A stretch of 64,000 nt of DNA. It comes from Dryomyza anilis (Eukaryota; Arthropoda; Insecta; Diptera; Dryomyzidae). The stretch spans positions 7,815,852 through 7,879,851 of the forward strand of contig OX638136.1 in assembly GCA_951804985.1 (NCBI GenBank), given 5' to 3'. The notes below the pieces were generated by a model. That model was not told where the DNA came from and did not search any database. It saw nothing but the letters and a program-made list of their open reading frames with translations. Shown piece by piece: positions 24,668 through 37,513 of this stretch; the first letter of the stretch is position 1; every line of letters starts with the position of its first letter. A program made the translations under genes and the position numbers.

Positions 24668-25200
24668 TGTTACGAAAACTCAGTCTACGGAAAACTGTTC
24701 TACGAGTTCGTATCGCTTGATTGTGTACAAAATAAAAACAATCTTATATTTGGTTTAAATTATAACAATTAACTTCATTAATTCACTTTAATAAACAACT
24801 TTACTAATAACAAATTCTAACAACTGCTGCATGTGCACAATTTAACTTGACAATTATCACACGAGATGCACTCGACAACTTTACAATCACTACTGAAGTG
24901 AAGTACCTCAGATGCGGCTCCCTTATATACGGCATGCATCAGTTCGACACGTTTCGACAAGCTTCGACTTGTTTCGAGAACCTTCTACTCGTTTCGTGAA
25001 TGACGCATGCTATTGGCATCTCATTCGCACTCATGTGTTTTAATGAGCTGATCTTCCCTCTCTTTCTCGCACATTGTCCAGTACGCTGAATGATCTTCCG
25101 TCTCTTTCTATCACATTGCTTAGTGCGCTGAATTGTGTTGCGTCTCATTTTTTATTGTTGAATGCTTGCACGGTGGGGCAAATTACCTCTTTTCGTAACA
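24668..25200 (-). repeat. 3' LTR of L3
   Basis: Terminal TGTTACG/CGTAACA ends. The purine-rich tract lies at 25201-25213. It retains the HSE-like run and TATA box. Confidence 0.88.
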
Positions 25201-25237
25201 CTGCCCTCCACCTAAATCTGTTCGTCCCGAACAGATG

Positions 25238-27362
25238 TTAATCCTCTCTCTCTATATACGGCACCAACCTTTCTAAATGTACTACTTTAATTTTTCGTCT
25301 GACGCATGTAGTATTCTTAATCCGATACACAATGTCATTTATCCTTTTAATTATCCTGTACGGTCCTTCCCGGTGTGTTTGTAATTTTGGACTTGTCAAT
25401 TTCACTCGTGGCGAGCTACAAAGCATGACCAGATCTTCTTCCTTAAATCCCTCAGAGTTTGCTCTCAAGTCGTATCGGGACTTCATCTTATCACTTGCAA
25501 TTTGTATACTCTGCGTTAAAGACTGAAGCAACTCGTCTTGGTCTTCACTTTCCTTCTTCCCCAAAACAATTTTTGAAATCAGATTTTTCACATCCATGGC
25601 AGTACGTTCGCAATGTCCTCCTATGTTGCATTGATTCGTCTTACCGCAACTCCTGACGTCTTTTCTTTTTGCGGATACACATTGCTTACATCTGTGAATT
25701 CAGTAGGCGGCTGACTTCTGATATCCGACCCAATAGAAATGCTTCCTGACTTCTTCAATCGTTTTATTAATGCTCAAGTGACATCCATTGGTTCCACAAT
25801 GGCATTTCAGTACTATGGCTTTTATTTTTGACTTGGGAACAACAATCAAATTTCGTGCAGAGCTGCCATTTTCACTTTCCCACACACGGTACAAACAACC
25901 ATTTTGTAGCTTCAGGCTTTGCCACTGCGCCCAGTAGGCCCTGCTTATTGGACTGTTGGATGCTAACTCTTTCCATAATGGTTTCCTTTGTTGTTCCTTG
26001 AACGTCCGAATTTTTGCGATGTCGGGGTCCATATTTTGATCATTTCGTATTTGCTCTAGACTCCATTGATCATCTGGCATGACACTTACTCCTTGACATA
26101 AAATTTCTCTCTCCTCATCTTGTACACGTGTTTTCGTTGCTGATCGGCACAATGTAGACGCTATCTCCTGCGTAAGCGCTGTGGTGACCGTTTCCATAAA
26201 TGTCACCTTTGGGTTAGTCATTGTTGCCCGTTTTGTCTCAGGATCCCGTATGCCATAAACTAATGCATTTATCTTGCACATTTTCAAGAAATCACAGGCT
26301 GAATCGGAATACGCCAAATGTGCAAGTCTCTTAACATCCGCAGCATATTCCTGCAACGATTCGCAATTATTTTGCCTTCGGAACTTCAGCTGTATTCTGT
26401 AAATAGGTGCCATGTGGTCACTGCCGTATTTTCGTTGCAATGCACCTATGACCGCTGAATAACTGTTAATGTCACTTTTTGAAACTGTCAGCAAAACTTC
26501 GGCTGCGCCTCCTTTAAGCGCCACGATAAGTGTGGCTACGCTGTCCTCATTATTCCATCGATTACTTACAGCCGTGGTCTCAAATTGCAGCTTGAAAATG
26601 TTGAACGCTGTGGTTCCATCGTAAATCGGCGATTTTAGCCTCGTACCACTAACAACATGGTGTGTAGGTCCATTTATCTGCAACACGTGCAAATCTTTTT
26701 TTATTTGATTTCTTTGTCCATACCGTTTTCTAATCTTTGAATTTTTTCATCAATGTTCACTTACATGCGTTTCTAGCTCCGTCACTTTGCTATGGAGTGT
26801 ATTAGAAACTTCCAAAAAGCTGCTTAGAATGCTCCTGCATCTGCTGCTTAATTTAAGTTTGCAGTTGATTAGAACTTTCTAGTTGCTGTTTCAAATTTTC
26901 TGTTCCTGTTCCATTTTGTTGCAATTTTCTAGAAGTTCTTGCTTCATGTCTAATTTGAGCTGATTAGAATTTCCTTGTAGTTCTGTTTTAAGTTGATTTG
27001 AATTTTCTTGAAGTTTCTGTTCCATTCTGGTCGAATTTTCTTGGAACTGCTTCGAATTTTCTAGAAGCTTCTGTTCCATTTTGTTTGCATTTTCTTGGAG
27101 CTGTTTGGAATTTTCTTGAAACTGTTGTTGTATCCGAGTAACTGGCTCAAATCAAAGCTTTGGGACTGTACTTTTCCACACTTTTCGATGACGCTGTTGC
27201 AGCTTCCACTTCAAACTCGTGATCTGCGAGGTCAATGCCTTGGTTCTCTAATTCTTTCATTAGACGCTTTTGTAGTTCTACTTTCGTACCTACAGTTGGA
27301 AGATTATGAATCGCCAGATCCTTCTTTAGCTGGTCGACTTTAAGTTGTTCGAATTTAACCAT
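25238..27362 (-). pseudogene. Gag-integrase remnant of L3
   Basis: The frames are 25238-25597 (integrase C-terminal domain), 25700-26692 (330 codons, capsid-like domain fused to the integrase H2C2 start), 26891-27079 (coiled coil) and 27147-27362 (Gag start with SAP-type motif). An additional internal deletion near 26084 joins CQGVS to VMPDDQW and removes the CCHC knuckle. Small frameshifts separate the Gag pieces. The TGA at 25700-25702 is shared with L1, L2 and L6. Confidence 0.82.
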
Positions 27363-27392
27363 TTTGTATCACAATCCCACTTCTGACACCAA

Positions 27393-27910
27393 TGTTACGA
27401 AAATTCAGTCTAAGGAAAACTGTTCTACGAGTTCGTATCGCTGGATTGTGTACAAAATAAAAACACACTAATATTTGGTTTTAATTGGTATTATTGCAAC
27501 TAGTATTAATTAACTTTATTTATTTAAATAACAACTTAAAGAATAATCACTTGCATCAACTGCTGAATTTATACAATTTAGCTTAGCAATGTTCACTCAC
27601 GAGACGCACTAGTTCACAATCAAATCACAACTGAAGTGCTGTACCTCTGATGCTTATATACTGCATGCATCAGTTCGACACGTTTCGACAAGCTTCGACT
27701 TGTTTCGAGAATGACGTTTCATAAATAACGCATGCTATTGGCATCTCATTCACACTCATGTGTTTTAATGCGGTGATCTTCCATCTCTTTCTCACACACT
27801 GCCTCAGTGCGCTGAATAATCTTCCGTCTCTTTCTAACACATGCTTACTGCGTCTCATTAATTATTGTTGATTGCTTGCACTATGGGGCAAATTACATCT
27901 TTTCGTAACA
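27393..27910 (-). repeat. 5' LTR of L3
   Basis: Bounded by TGTTACG and CGTAACA. The PBS, read on the minus strand as TTGGTGTCAGAAGTGGGA, is just inside. It lacks the central HSE-like segment and a few bases before the TATA box. Confidence 0.85.
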
Positions 27911-28758
27911 ATACATTTTATTAAATCGGTAATAAATAATACATTTCACGATCGTACAATTATATATTTGATCTGTTGAGTACATATCTTTAATACATAT
28001 GTATGAAAAAATTTTTCAACTATATAATCACCTATAACTACGGTATAACTTTGCCGATTATTTGTTTTATATTTTATGTGAAACGAGTACAACGTTTTCT
28101 TTCGACTATATTTAAATAGAAATCATACTCCCAATACTAAAGTTATACATAATTCAATCTCTGTAAACGTGCGTTTTATACGAATTTCTGAATGTAAATG
28201 ATCTGTACTGCTATTTTACCTAGGCCCGCGATTAATAAGACTATCAAACACTTTTAGAATATTTATGATCATATTATTATGTTGAAATCTCAAGATAGAA
28301 AGATGAAAAGACGGTGCCAGATGACAAAATTTAGGAAATTAAGAAAACTAGTCGAAAACTAAAACAAAAAAACTCAGCCATCTTCGTTGGGCGCCATGTA
28401 ACGTTTTGCTAGGACATGAAAAGGTGTTGTTGTGGAGACGTTCGGTGTGTTGGTGCACCGGCTAGGCTCAGGTGGGATGGGTACTTGTCTCCGATAAATA
28501 GTTAAACAAACATTTAAGAAATGTTCAGTGGAATTGAAAACAACTAAAATAAAACAGCGCCTACCAAAAAAAAAAATCATATTATTTAAACAAGTGGATT
28601 CATATATTACTTGTTATAAAAAAAAACTGGCTTATAAATGAATTTAATAAAATGACAAAATGTATAGCCTGCTATAAAAATACCTAAAAATAAAAATTTC
28701 TCTACAGTGGTTTATTTACCTATATACATTGTTTTTCTATTATATGTTTTACTTTCAG

Positions 28759-28891
28759 ATCCAGCTATGAGCAATTTGAGAAGACGAAGAACGAAAACCA
28801 CAAAGCGTCGCGAATAGGAGGCACATTGTGCGTTTCAAGGAGTAGCAATTGCAACAAGTCCTGCAAAAGCGCACGCTTTGCAGTGCTGTAG
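28759..28891 (+). other. Exon-like open frame after a splice acceptor, copy in U4
   Basis: Same 133-bp block and acceptor as at 6421, open to TAG 28889-28891. It matches the U1 copy most closely. The adjoining A that stops the opposite-strand frame in both copies (at 6559 and 28897) confirms the U1-U4 relation. Confidence 0.35.
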
Positions 28892-30176
28892 CCGAACTAA
28901 AGACAATTTTTAACGAGGTTTAGCTCAGATACGGACGGTTTCACGGTAGTGTAATAATAACCATAATAATAACCAGATGGAATTTGAGAAGACAAACTCA
29001 TTGTTTATCATATAATATATAAAATATGAAATATAAAATATATATGTAATATGTAAAATAATTAATAACAATTAAAATAATATATGTATAATTTTAATTG
29101 TTTTTAATTATTTTACAATATAAAATTAGAACAGTTTTGTACAAAATTATTCAATTAGTTAATGCGCCATAATTTATATTATTTTTGTATGTCATATTTT
29201 TAAAGATGCTGTTATAAAATTATATAAATTAATGAAAAATGTGAGGGAAAAGTCTATTAAATTACTGTATAACATTTTCTAAGCATTATTTAGGCAGTAG
29301 GCTTTTGTTAAAAGAAAACCACTGTAAAAATACAATGGAAATATGTTTACGAAGTAGGCCGAGTTAAGAATCATCATTGTTATTTTTAACAATTCGATTG
29401 TTAATATAGTCTTCATTACCAATAACAATTTAACAATTCAAAATAACAATTAATTGTTAATTTTGACGTTTAATTTTTATTTTTAGACGTCATAATTAAA
29501 TAAAGTGCGTCAAAAAATAACTTCGAAAAATTAACAATTTCAATTGTGGATAACAACAATAAATTAACAATAGATTATTGTCAATGCCATTTTGACCAAT
29601 ATGATTGTTAATTTATTTCTCAGAGTGTAGTATATATAGAAAAAAGTTTCTAATTTATTTTGGGCAATACTCTTGATAACCATATACCGCTTTCTTATTT
29701 TTCATTAGATCCGAAATTCTAAAAAAATCCTCCAAAAGTAGTCTATAAAATAAAAAAAACGATTTTTTGTATATTAAAATTAGTTTTCGTGATACTATTA
29801 AATCAAGAGTACATACATTTTATTGTAATTTTATTTTAACAAGGCATCGAGTTATTCTAACCAATGTAAATGTAACATTATACAATTTGTACATTAACGA
29901 TACAGCCTGTTCAGTTAAAATTTTTTACTATTCATAATTAACATTATGAATAATAATAATAATTAAATTCATGTACCATGTAAACAACTAACAATATCAG
30001 CGTTACCAATAATCAAAAAATAATGTCCAACTTAAGATAGTAGTCGTGACATAAATGTATGTGGAAGATTTGTCAAAAAGCCGACCGACCTGTACATTAT
30101 TTTTTGATTATTGGTAGCGCTGTATGAATCTGTTTGAAAAAAAAACCAATATGATATCCGTTTAATTTCTATTTAA

Positions 30177-30250
<74 letters not shown>

Positions 30251-30270
30251 TTGGAAATTTACATAAATAT

Positions 30271-30815
30271 TGTTACGAAAAGAGGTAATTTGCTCCACTG
30301 TGCAAGCAATCAACAATAATAAATGAGACGCAAGACAATTCAGCGCACTAAGCAATGTGTTAGAAAGAGACGGAAGATCATTCAGCGCACTATGCAATGT
30401 GCGAGAAAGAGATGGAAGATCAGCACATTAAAACACATGAGTGCGAAGGAGATGCCAATAGCATGCGTCATTCACAAAACGAGTAGAAGGTTCTCGAAAC
30501 AAGTCGAAGCTTGTCGAAACGTGTCGAACTGATGCCTGCAGTATATAAGGCCGCGCATCTGAGGCACTGTACTTCAGTTGTGATTTAATAGTGAACTAGT
30601 GCGTCTCGTGAGTGAACATTGTAAAGATAAATTGTAGTAATTCATCAGTTGATATAAGTTATTATTCTTTAAGTTGTTATTTAAATTAATAAAATTAATT
30701 AATACTAGTTGAAATAATACTAGTTAAAACCAAATATAAGTGCGTTTTTATTTTGTGCACAATCCAGCGATACGAACTCGTAGAACAGTTTTCCGTAGAC
30801 TAAATTTTCGTAACA
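30271..30815 (+). mobile_element. Solo LTR L4 with 4-bp target duplication
   Basis: The 545-bp LTR is bounded by TGTTACG and CGTAACA, with ATAT on both sides (30267-30270 and 30816-30819). The empty site CATAAATATGTTACGTAATAAG is seen in other units. It is the remnant of a full element after LTR-LTR recombination. L7 in U9 starts at exactly the same unit position. The U3 part contains two to three degenerate 45-bp direct repeats (GCGCACTAAGCAATGTGTTAG and variants, 30334-30430). Confidence 0.92.
30486..30579 (+). promoter_or_regulatory. LTR promoter: HSE-like element, TATA box and initiator
   Basis: GAAggTTCtcGAA (30486-30498) is a perfect three-unit heat-shock element, followed by weaker GAA/TTG repeats to about 30526. 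TATATAA is at 30542-30548 and the fly initiator TCAGTT at 30574-30579, about 32 nt from the TATA box, which predicts a start near 30576. The same arrangement is in the L5 LTRs (37153-37165, 37209-37215, 37241-37246) and in L7. Heat responsiveness is inferred from sequence only. Confidence 0.65.
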
Positions 30816-32351
30816 ATATGTTACGTAATAAGAAAAAACTGAGTATGCAGTCAAAATCAGCATACACGATTTATATTACATTGAAGATTGGGATATCTTC
30901 ATACGAATATTTTTTCTCATTTCTTGAGTAAAGTGTTATTGAATTAATAAATATATAACAATCGACACTAATTTGGGTGTTTCCTAACCAAATGTAATCA
31001 AATATATTTTATTAAATCGGTAATAAATAATACATTTCACGATCGTACAATTATATATTTGATCTGTTGAGTACATATCTTTAATACATATGTATGAAAA
31101 AATTTAATTTTTCAACTATATAATCACCTATAACTACGGTATAACTTTGCCGATTATGTGTTTTATATTTTATGTGAAACGAGTACAACGTTTTCTTTTG
31201 ACTATATTTAAATAGAAATCATACTCCCAATACTAAAGTTATAAATAATTCAATCTCTGTAAACGTGCGTTTTATACGAATTTCTGAATGTAAATGATCT
31301 GTACCGCTACATTTTACCTAGGCCAGCGATTAATAGGACTATCAAACACTTTTAAAATATTTATGATCATATTATTATGTTGAAATCTCAAGATAGAAAG
31401 ATGAAAAGACGGTGCCAGATGACAAAATTTAGCAAATTGAGAAAACTAGTCGAAAACAAAAACAAAAAAACTCAGCCATCTTCGTTGGGCGCCATGTAAC
31501 GTTTTGCTAGGACATAAAAAGGTGTTGTTGTGGAGACGCTCGGTGTGTTGGTGCACCGGTTAGACTCAGGTGGGATGGGTACTTGTCTTTTACGTCTTAT
31601 TTTTAGACAACGTCACAAATTTATAAAAACACCGATAAATAGTTAAACAAACAAAAGAATAAGAATATATGATGAGAATATAACAGAACAGAAAAGATAA
31701 GAATAGAACAGTTATTAAAAAAAAGAAGGATACCAGCAGGAAGCGCCTCTCTGGTATAGCCATTATCGAATCCCTCCCGACCATGGCTTACATTTTAGTT
31801 TGTCTCAGAATACTCTCCCACCCAACTATTAAATAATTAAACCATTATGTTTATCATCACTATATCACGTTGTTTAATTTACGGATTATTTAAATGAAAT
31901 GAATAAAGTTAAGAAGTGCAAGTACGTTACTTCAAAAAGTTAAAAAAAAATTAAATTCAATCAATAAATGAAAATGGAAAATCTCAAATGTGATAATAAA
32001 AAATAACAACTAAACCAAATTATTGAAAATTCAATATCTGGATTAAAAAAAAAACATGACTCACCTTTTTGTGTCAGTTACGAAGAATTGCGCACAGTTC
32101 TCTCGGCTATATGGTGGGTTAGAAAAAAATAATTAAATTTTGGAGAATTACCCCTTCTGAATTGATTTACTGAATAAATTGAATGAATTTGTACAGATTT
32201 TTAAAGAAAAATATAATTAAAAAATTAATTAAAAACGAAGAAATAGGTAACACACTTGAACAAATTTCAAAGTAAAAACAAAACAAAAAATAAAGTGAAC
32301 ACTCATCAAATGAGCAATCCAGCGACTTCAGAAATCTCTTTATAGCTTTTA

Positions 32352-33081
32352 ACCAGTTGGGAAGGTTAGATCACATGGGAAATTTTAAAGTAGGTGTAAT
32401 TATGATAGTTAGGATTATCAAAATTATAGTCGGTCTAAGCCGACTATAAATACCCTACACATATGTGTGGTTACCATTCAAAGTGATATATAGGTCACCA
32501 GGGTATACGAATCCTGAAAATAACTACAAACATTCAATCGCTGAAGAATTTCCATTCATTTGATACCCATATTTACAAATGGGTAGGTGTACCGAATTTC
32601 GATTTTTTTCTTGTGAACCACAAGTCTTTTCGCCGGAAAACATTATTATCGTGTATTTGAGCATGATGTCAATATATATTTGACCAAAAAAGTTTACCTA
32701 AGCACGTATACATAAAAATGGATCTTTATATGTACATTTTATATGTGGTATTTGAACATAAGTGGTCGGATCATAGGTCACCATGGACCGATCTCGCCAA
32801 TTTTTTCGCACATACAGCGTAGGTATATTAGTAATCTAAGTTATAAGTTTCATTTATCTAGCTCTTCAATTTTAAAAGTCTTAGGGATTTCAACAGACAG
32901 ACAGACAGACGGACAGACAGACGGACAGACAGACGGACAGACGGACATCGCTAAATCGACTCAGGAGGTCATGCTGATCAAGAATATATATACTTTTCCA
33001 TACCGGAGATGCTTTCTTCTGGGTGTTACAAACGGCGTACCAAACTGAATATACCCTTTCACTCTTAGTGTAGGGTATAAA
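32352..33081 (+). mobile_element. DINE-1/INE-1-like Helentron element
   Basis: It starts ACCAGTTGGGAAGG and ends in the TACCC...GTGTAGGGTATAA hairpin region. It has a longer ACAGACAGACGG microsatellite (32893-32945) than the U3 copy. It splits TATAGCTTTTA from AAAAGGCTGGTTAAG, which are adjacent in U3 (near 17000) and U8 (near 54405), so it is an insertion independent of the U3 and U6 copies. Confidence 0.65.
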
Positions 33082-33599
33082 AAGGCTGGTTAAGAATGAA
33101 AATAATTTTTAAAAAAATTGGTAAAAAAAATGTTTTGAAAACAATGTTCAAATTCAACATTGGTTTTTTAATACAAAACAAACAAAAAAACTGGATACGT
33201 AGAATACTTCGAAATAGTGTGTAGACTTGTGAAAATATTGATGTTTCCCTTCTTCAGCAACCACTGATGTATATCGTATGCAGTTAATTGCAATAACGAA
33301 TTTTTGAGACGAATAAAAATGTGTTCCCATCTGGAAATAAAATGTATTTTCAGTACTGGGTAACCATATAATGGTCAAGCTTTCACACAACTCAACACTT
33401 CATTATTAACTCACCAATTAAAATTGCTGGGAAATATATACAACGTGTGTACAAAGCACTTAAATATTCCGCCAATTTAAATAAACTTTAAGGAAACACA
33501 ATAAAAAAAATATGTTTGAGGAAACACAAAATAATAACTTTTTTCACAATGTTAACTATAACACTTCAAAATTTCGCTGTATCGAATCGAACTCAATTC

Positions 33600-33611
33600 G
33601 CCCTTTTTATA
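33600..33611 (-). promoter_or_regulatory. Candidate TATA box of the satellite unit (U5)
   Basis: Minus-strand TATAAAAAGGGC, identical to the sites in U2 and U8. The downstream splice-donor-like GGTGAGTTA is replaced by GGTGAGTTAATAATG here. Confidence 0.35.
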
Positions 33612-33892
33612 CAGTTTCTTCAAAATTGATGCTTATGTGATTTTCATTTAAGAAATGATCAGTAGAATTGAAAACAACTAAAATAAAACAGCGCCTACCA
33701 AAAAAAAAAAAAAATCATTATTTTAACAAGTGGATTCATATATTACTTGTTATAAAAAAAATAGCTTACAAATGAATTTAATAAAATGACAAAATGTATA
33801 GTCTGCTATAAAAATACCTAAAAATAAAAATTTCTCTACAGTGGTTTATTTACCTATATACATTGTTTTTCTATTATATGTTTTACTTTCAG

Positions 33893-34025
33893 ATCCAGCT
33901 ATGAGCAATTTGAGAAGACGAAGAACGAAAACCACAAAGCATCGCGAATAGAAGGCGCATTGTGCGTTTCAAGGAGTAGCAATTGCAACAAGTCCTGCAA
34001 ATGCGCACGCTTTGCAGTGCTGTAG
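33893..34025 (+). other. Exon-like open frame after a splice acceptor, copy in U5
   Basis: Same 133-bp block and acceptor as at 6421; open to TAG 34023-34025, with Gly to Glu and Thr to Ala changes after SRI. Confidence 0.35.
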
Positions 34026-35254
34026 CCGAACAAAAGACAATTTTTAACGAGGTTTAGCTCAGATACGGACGGTTTCACGGTAGTGTAATAATAACCATAA
34101 TATAGACCAGATGGAATTTGAGAAGACAAACTCATTGTTTATCATATAATATATAAAATATATATGTAATATGTAAAATAATTAATAACAATTAAAATAA
34201 TATATGTATAATTTTAATTGTTTTTAATTATTTTACAATATAAAATTAGAACAGTTTTGTAAAAAATTATTTAATTAGTTAATGCGCCATAATTTATATT
34301 ATTTTTGTATGTCATATTTTTAAAGATGCTGTTATAAAATTATATAAATTAATGAAAAATGTGAGGGAAAAGTCTATTAAATTACTGTATAACATTTTCT
34401 AAGCATTATTTAGGCAGTAGGCTTTTGTTAAAAGAAAACCACTGTAAAAATACAATGGAAATATGTTTACGAAGTAGGCCGAGTTAACAATCATCATTGT
34501 TATTTTTAACAATTCGATTGTTAATATATAACAATTTAACAATTCAAAATAACAATTAATTGTTAATTTTGACATTTTCATAATTAAATAAAGTGCGTCA
34601 AAAAATAACTTCGAAAAATTAACAATTTCAATTGTGGATAACAACAATAAATTAACAATAGATTATTGTCAATGCCATTTTGACCAATATGATTGTTAAT
34701 TTATTTCTCAGAGTGTAGTATATATAGAAAAAAAGTTTATAATTTTAGTTTGGGCAATACTCTTGATAACCATATATCGCTTTCTTATTTATCATTAGAT
34801 CCGAAATTCTAAAAAAATCCTCCAAAAGTAGGCTATAAAATAAAAAAAACGATTTTTTGTACATACATTTTATTGTAATTTTAATTTAACAAGGCATCGA
34901 GTTATTCTAACCAATGTAAATGTAACATTATACAATTTGTACATTAACGATACAGCATGTTGAATCAAACAGATAATCCATTGTTCAGTTAAAAATTTTT
35001 ACTATTCATAATTAACATTATGAATAATAATAATAATTAAATTCATGTACCATGTTAACAACTAACAATATCAGCGTTACCAATAATCAAAATATAATGC
35101 CTAACTTAAGATAGTAGTCGATTTTGACACAAATGTATGTGAAAGATTTGTCAAAAAGCCGACCTGTACATTATTTTTTGATTATTGGTAGCGCTGTATG
35201 AATCTGTTTGAAAAAAAAAAACAATATGATATCCGTTTAATTTCTATTTAAATT

Positions 35255-35284
35255 TATATATATATAGATATATATATATATATA

Positions 35285-35368
<84 letters not shown>
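35255..35368. repeat. (TA)n microsatellite in U6
   Basis: TA tract with two GATA/CTATA interruptions, left of foldback element 3. Confidence 0.95.
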
Positions 35369-37483
<2,115 letters not shown>

Positions 37484-37502
37484 TTGGTGTCAGAAGTGGG
37501 AT
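37484..37502 (+). other. Primer-binding site of L5
   Basis: TTGGTGTCAGAAGTGGGAT directly after the LTR is complementary to a tRNA 3' end ATCCCACTTCTGACACCA. From memory this fits tRNA-Leu(CAA), the primer type reported for mdg3/micropia-like elements. Confidence 0.65.
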
Positions 37503-37513
37503 TGTGATACAAA

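Larger units (their letters stand above)
24668..27910 (-). mobile_element. Ty3/gypsy-family LTR element L3 (minus strand, both LTRs present)
   Basis: 3' LTR 24668-25200, internal region 25201-27392, 5' LTR 27393-27910. On the left the unit stops at GATCATAT; on the right it restarts about 350 bp upstream in unit order, with ATACATTTTATTAAATCGG. The flanks are therefore a satellite duplication, not a simple target duplication. The internal region lacks protease, RT, RNase H and integrase core, and has a further deletion of the zinc-knuckle region compared with L2 and L6. Confidence 0.9.
21612..29913. repeat. Macrosatellite unit U4 (paralogue of U1)
   Basis: It begins with the hAT target duplication, then the inverted repeat (21696-21819), (TA)n, foldback element 2, a LINE fragment, more (TA)n, LTR element L3, a duplicated satellite block (27911-28273), the PBS-like site (28386), the same deletion near 28500 as U1 near 6180, the exon-like block (28759-28891) and the TTAACAATT-rich block. 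Insertions and deletion shared with U1 show a common origin; the LINE fragment and the intact 5' end of L3 distinguish U4. Confidence 0.78.
29914..34987. repeat. Macrosatellite unit U5
   Basis: It holds the inverted repeat, a (TA)n tract (30179-30230), a solo LTR, the AT-rich block, the PBS-like site (31493-31504), poly-A-rich low-complexity DNA (31620-32340), a DINE-1-like insertion, an AT-rich stretch shared with U8 (33090-33450), a minus-strand TATA box (33600-33611), the exon-like block and the TTAACAATT-rich block. Confidence 0.75.

Noticed and set aside
30323..30532. 69-codon Arg/Lys-rich frames ([11 protein letters not shown]...) recurring across the window
   Set aside because: They lie in the LTR upstream of its own TATA box and are produced by the 45-bp direct repeats; the reading frame is not kept in all LTRs.
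33154..33390. 78-codon open frames shared by U5 and U8 (also 54491-54727)
   Set aside because: They begin at TTG, not ATG; the internal ATG of U5 is lost in U8, and the block is absent in U3. Similarity follows from unit copying.
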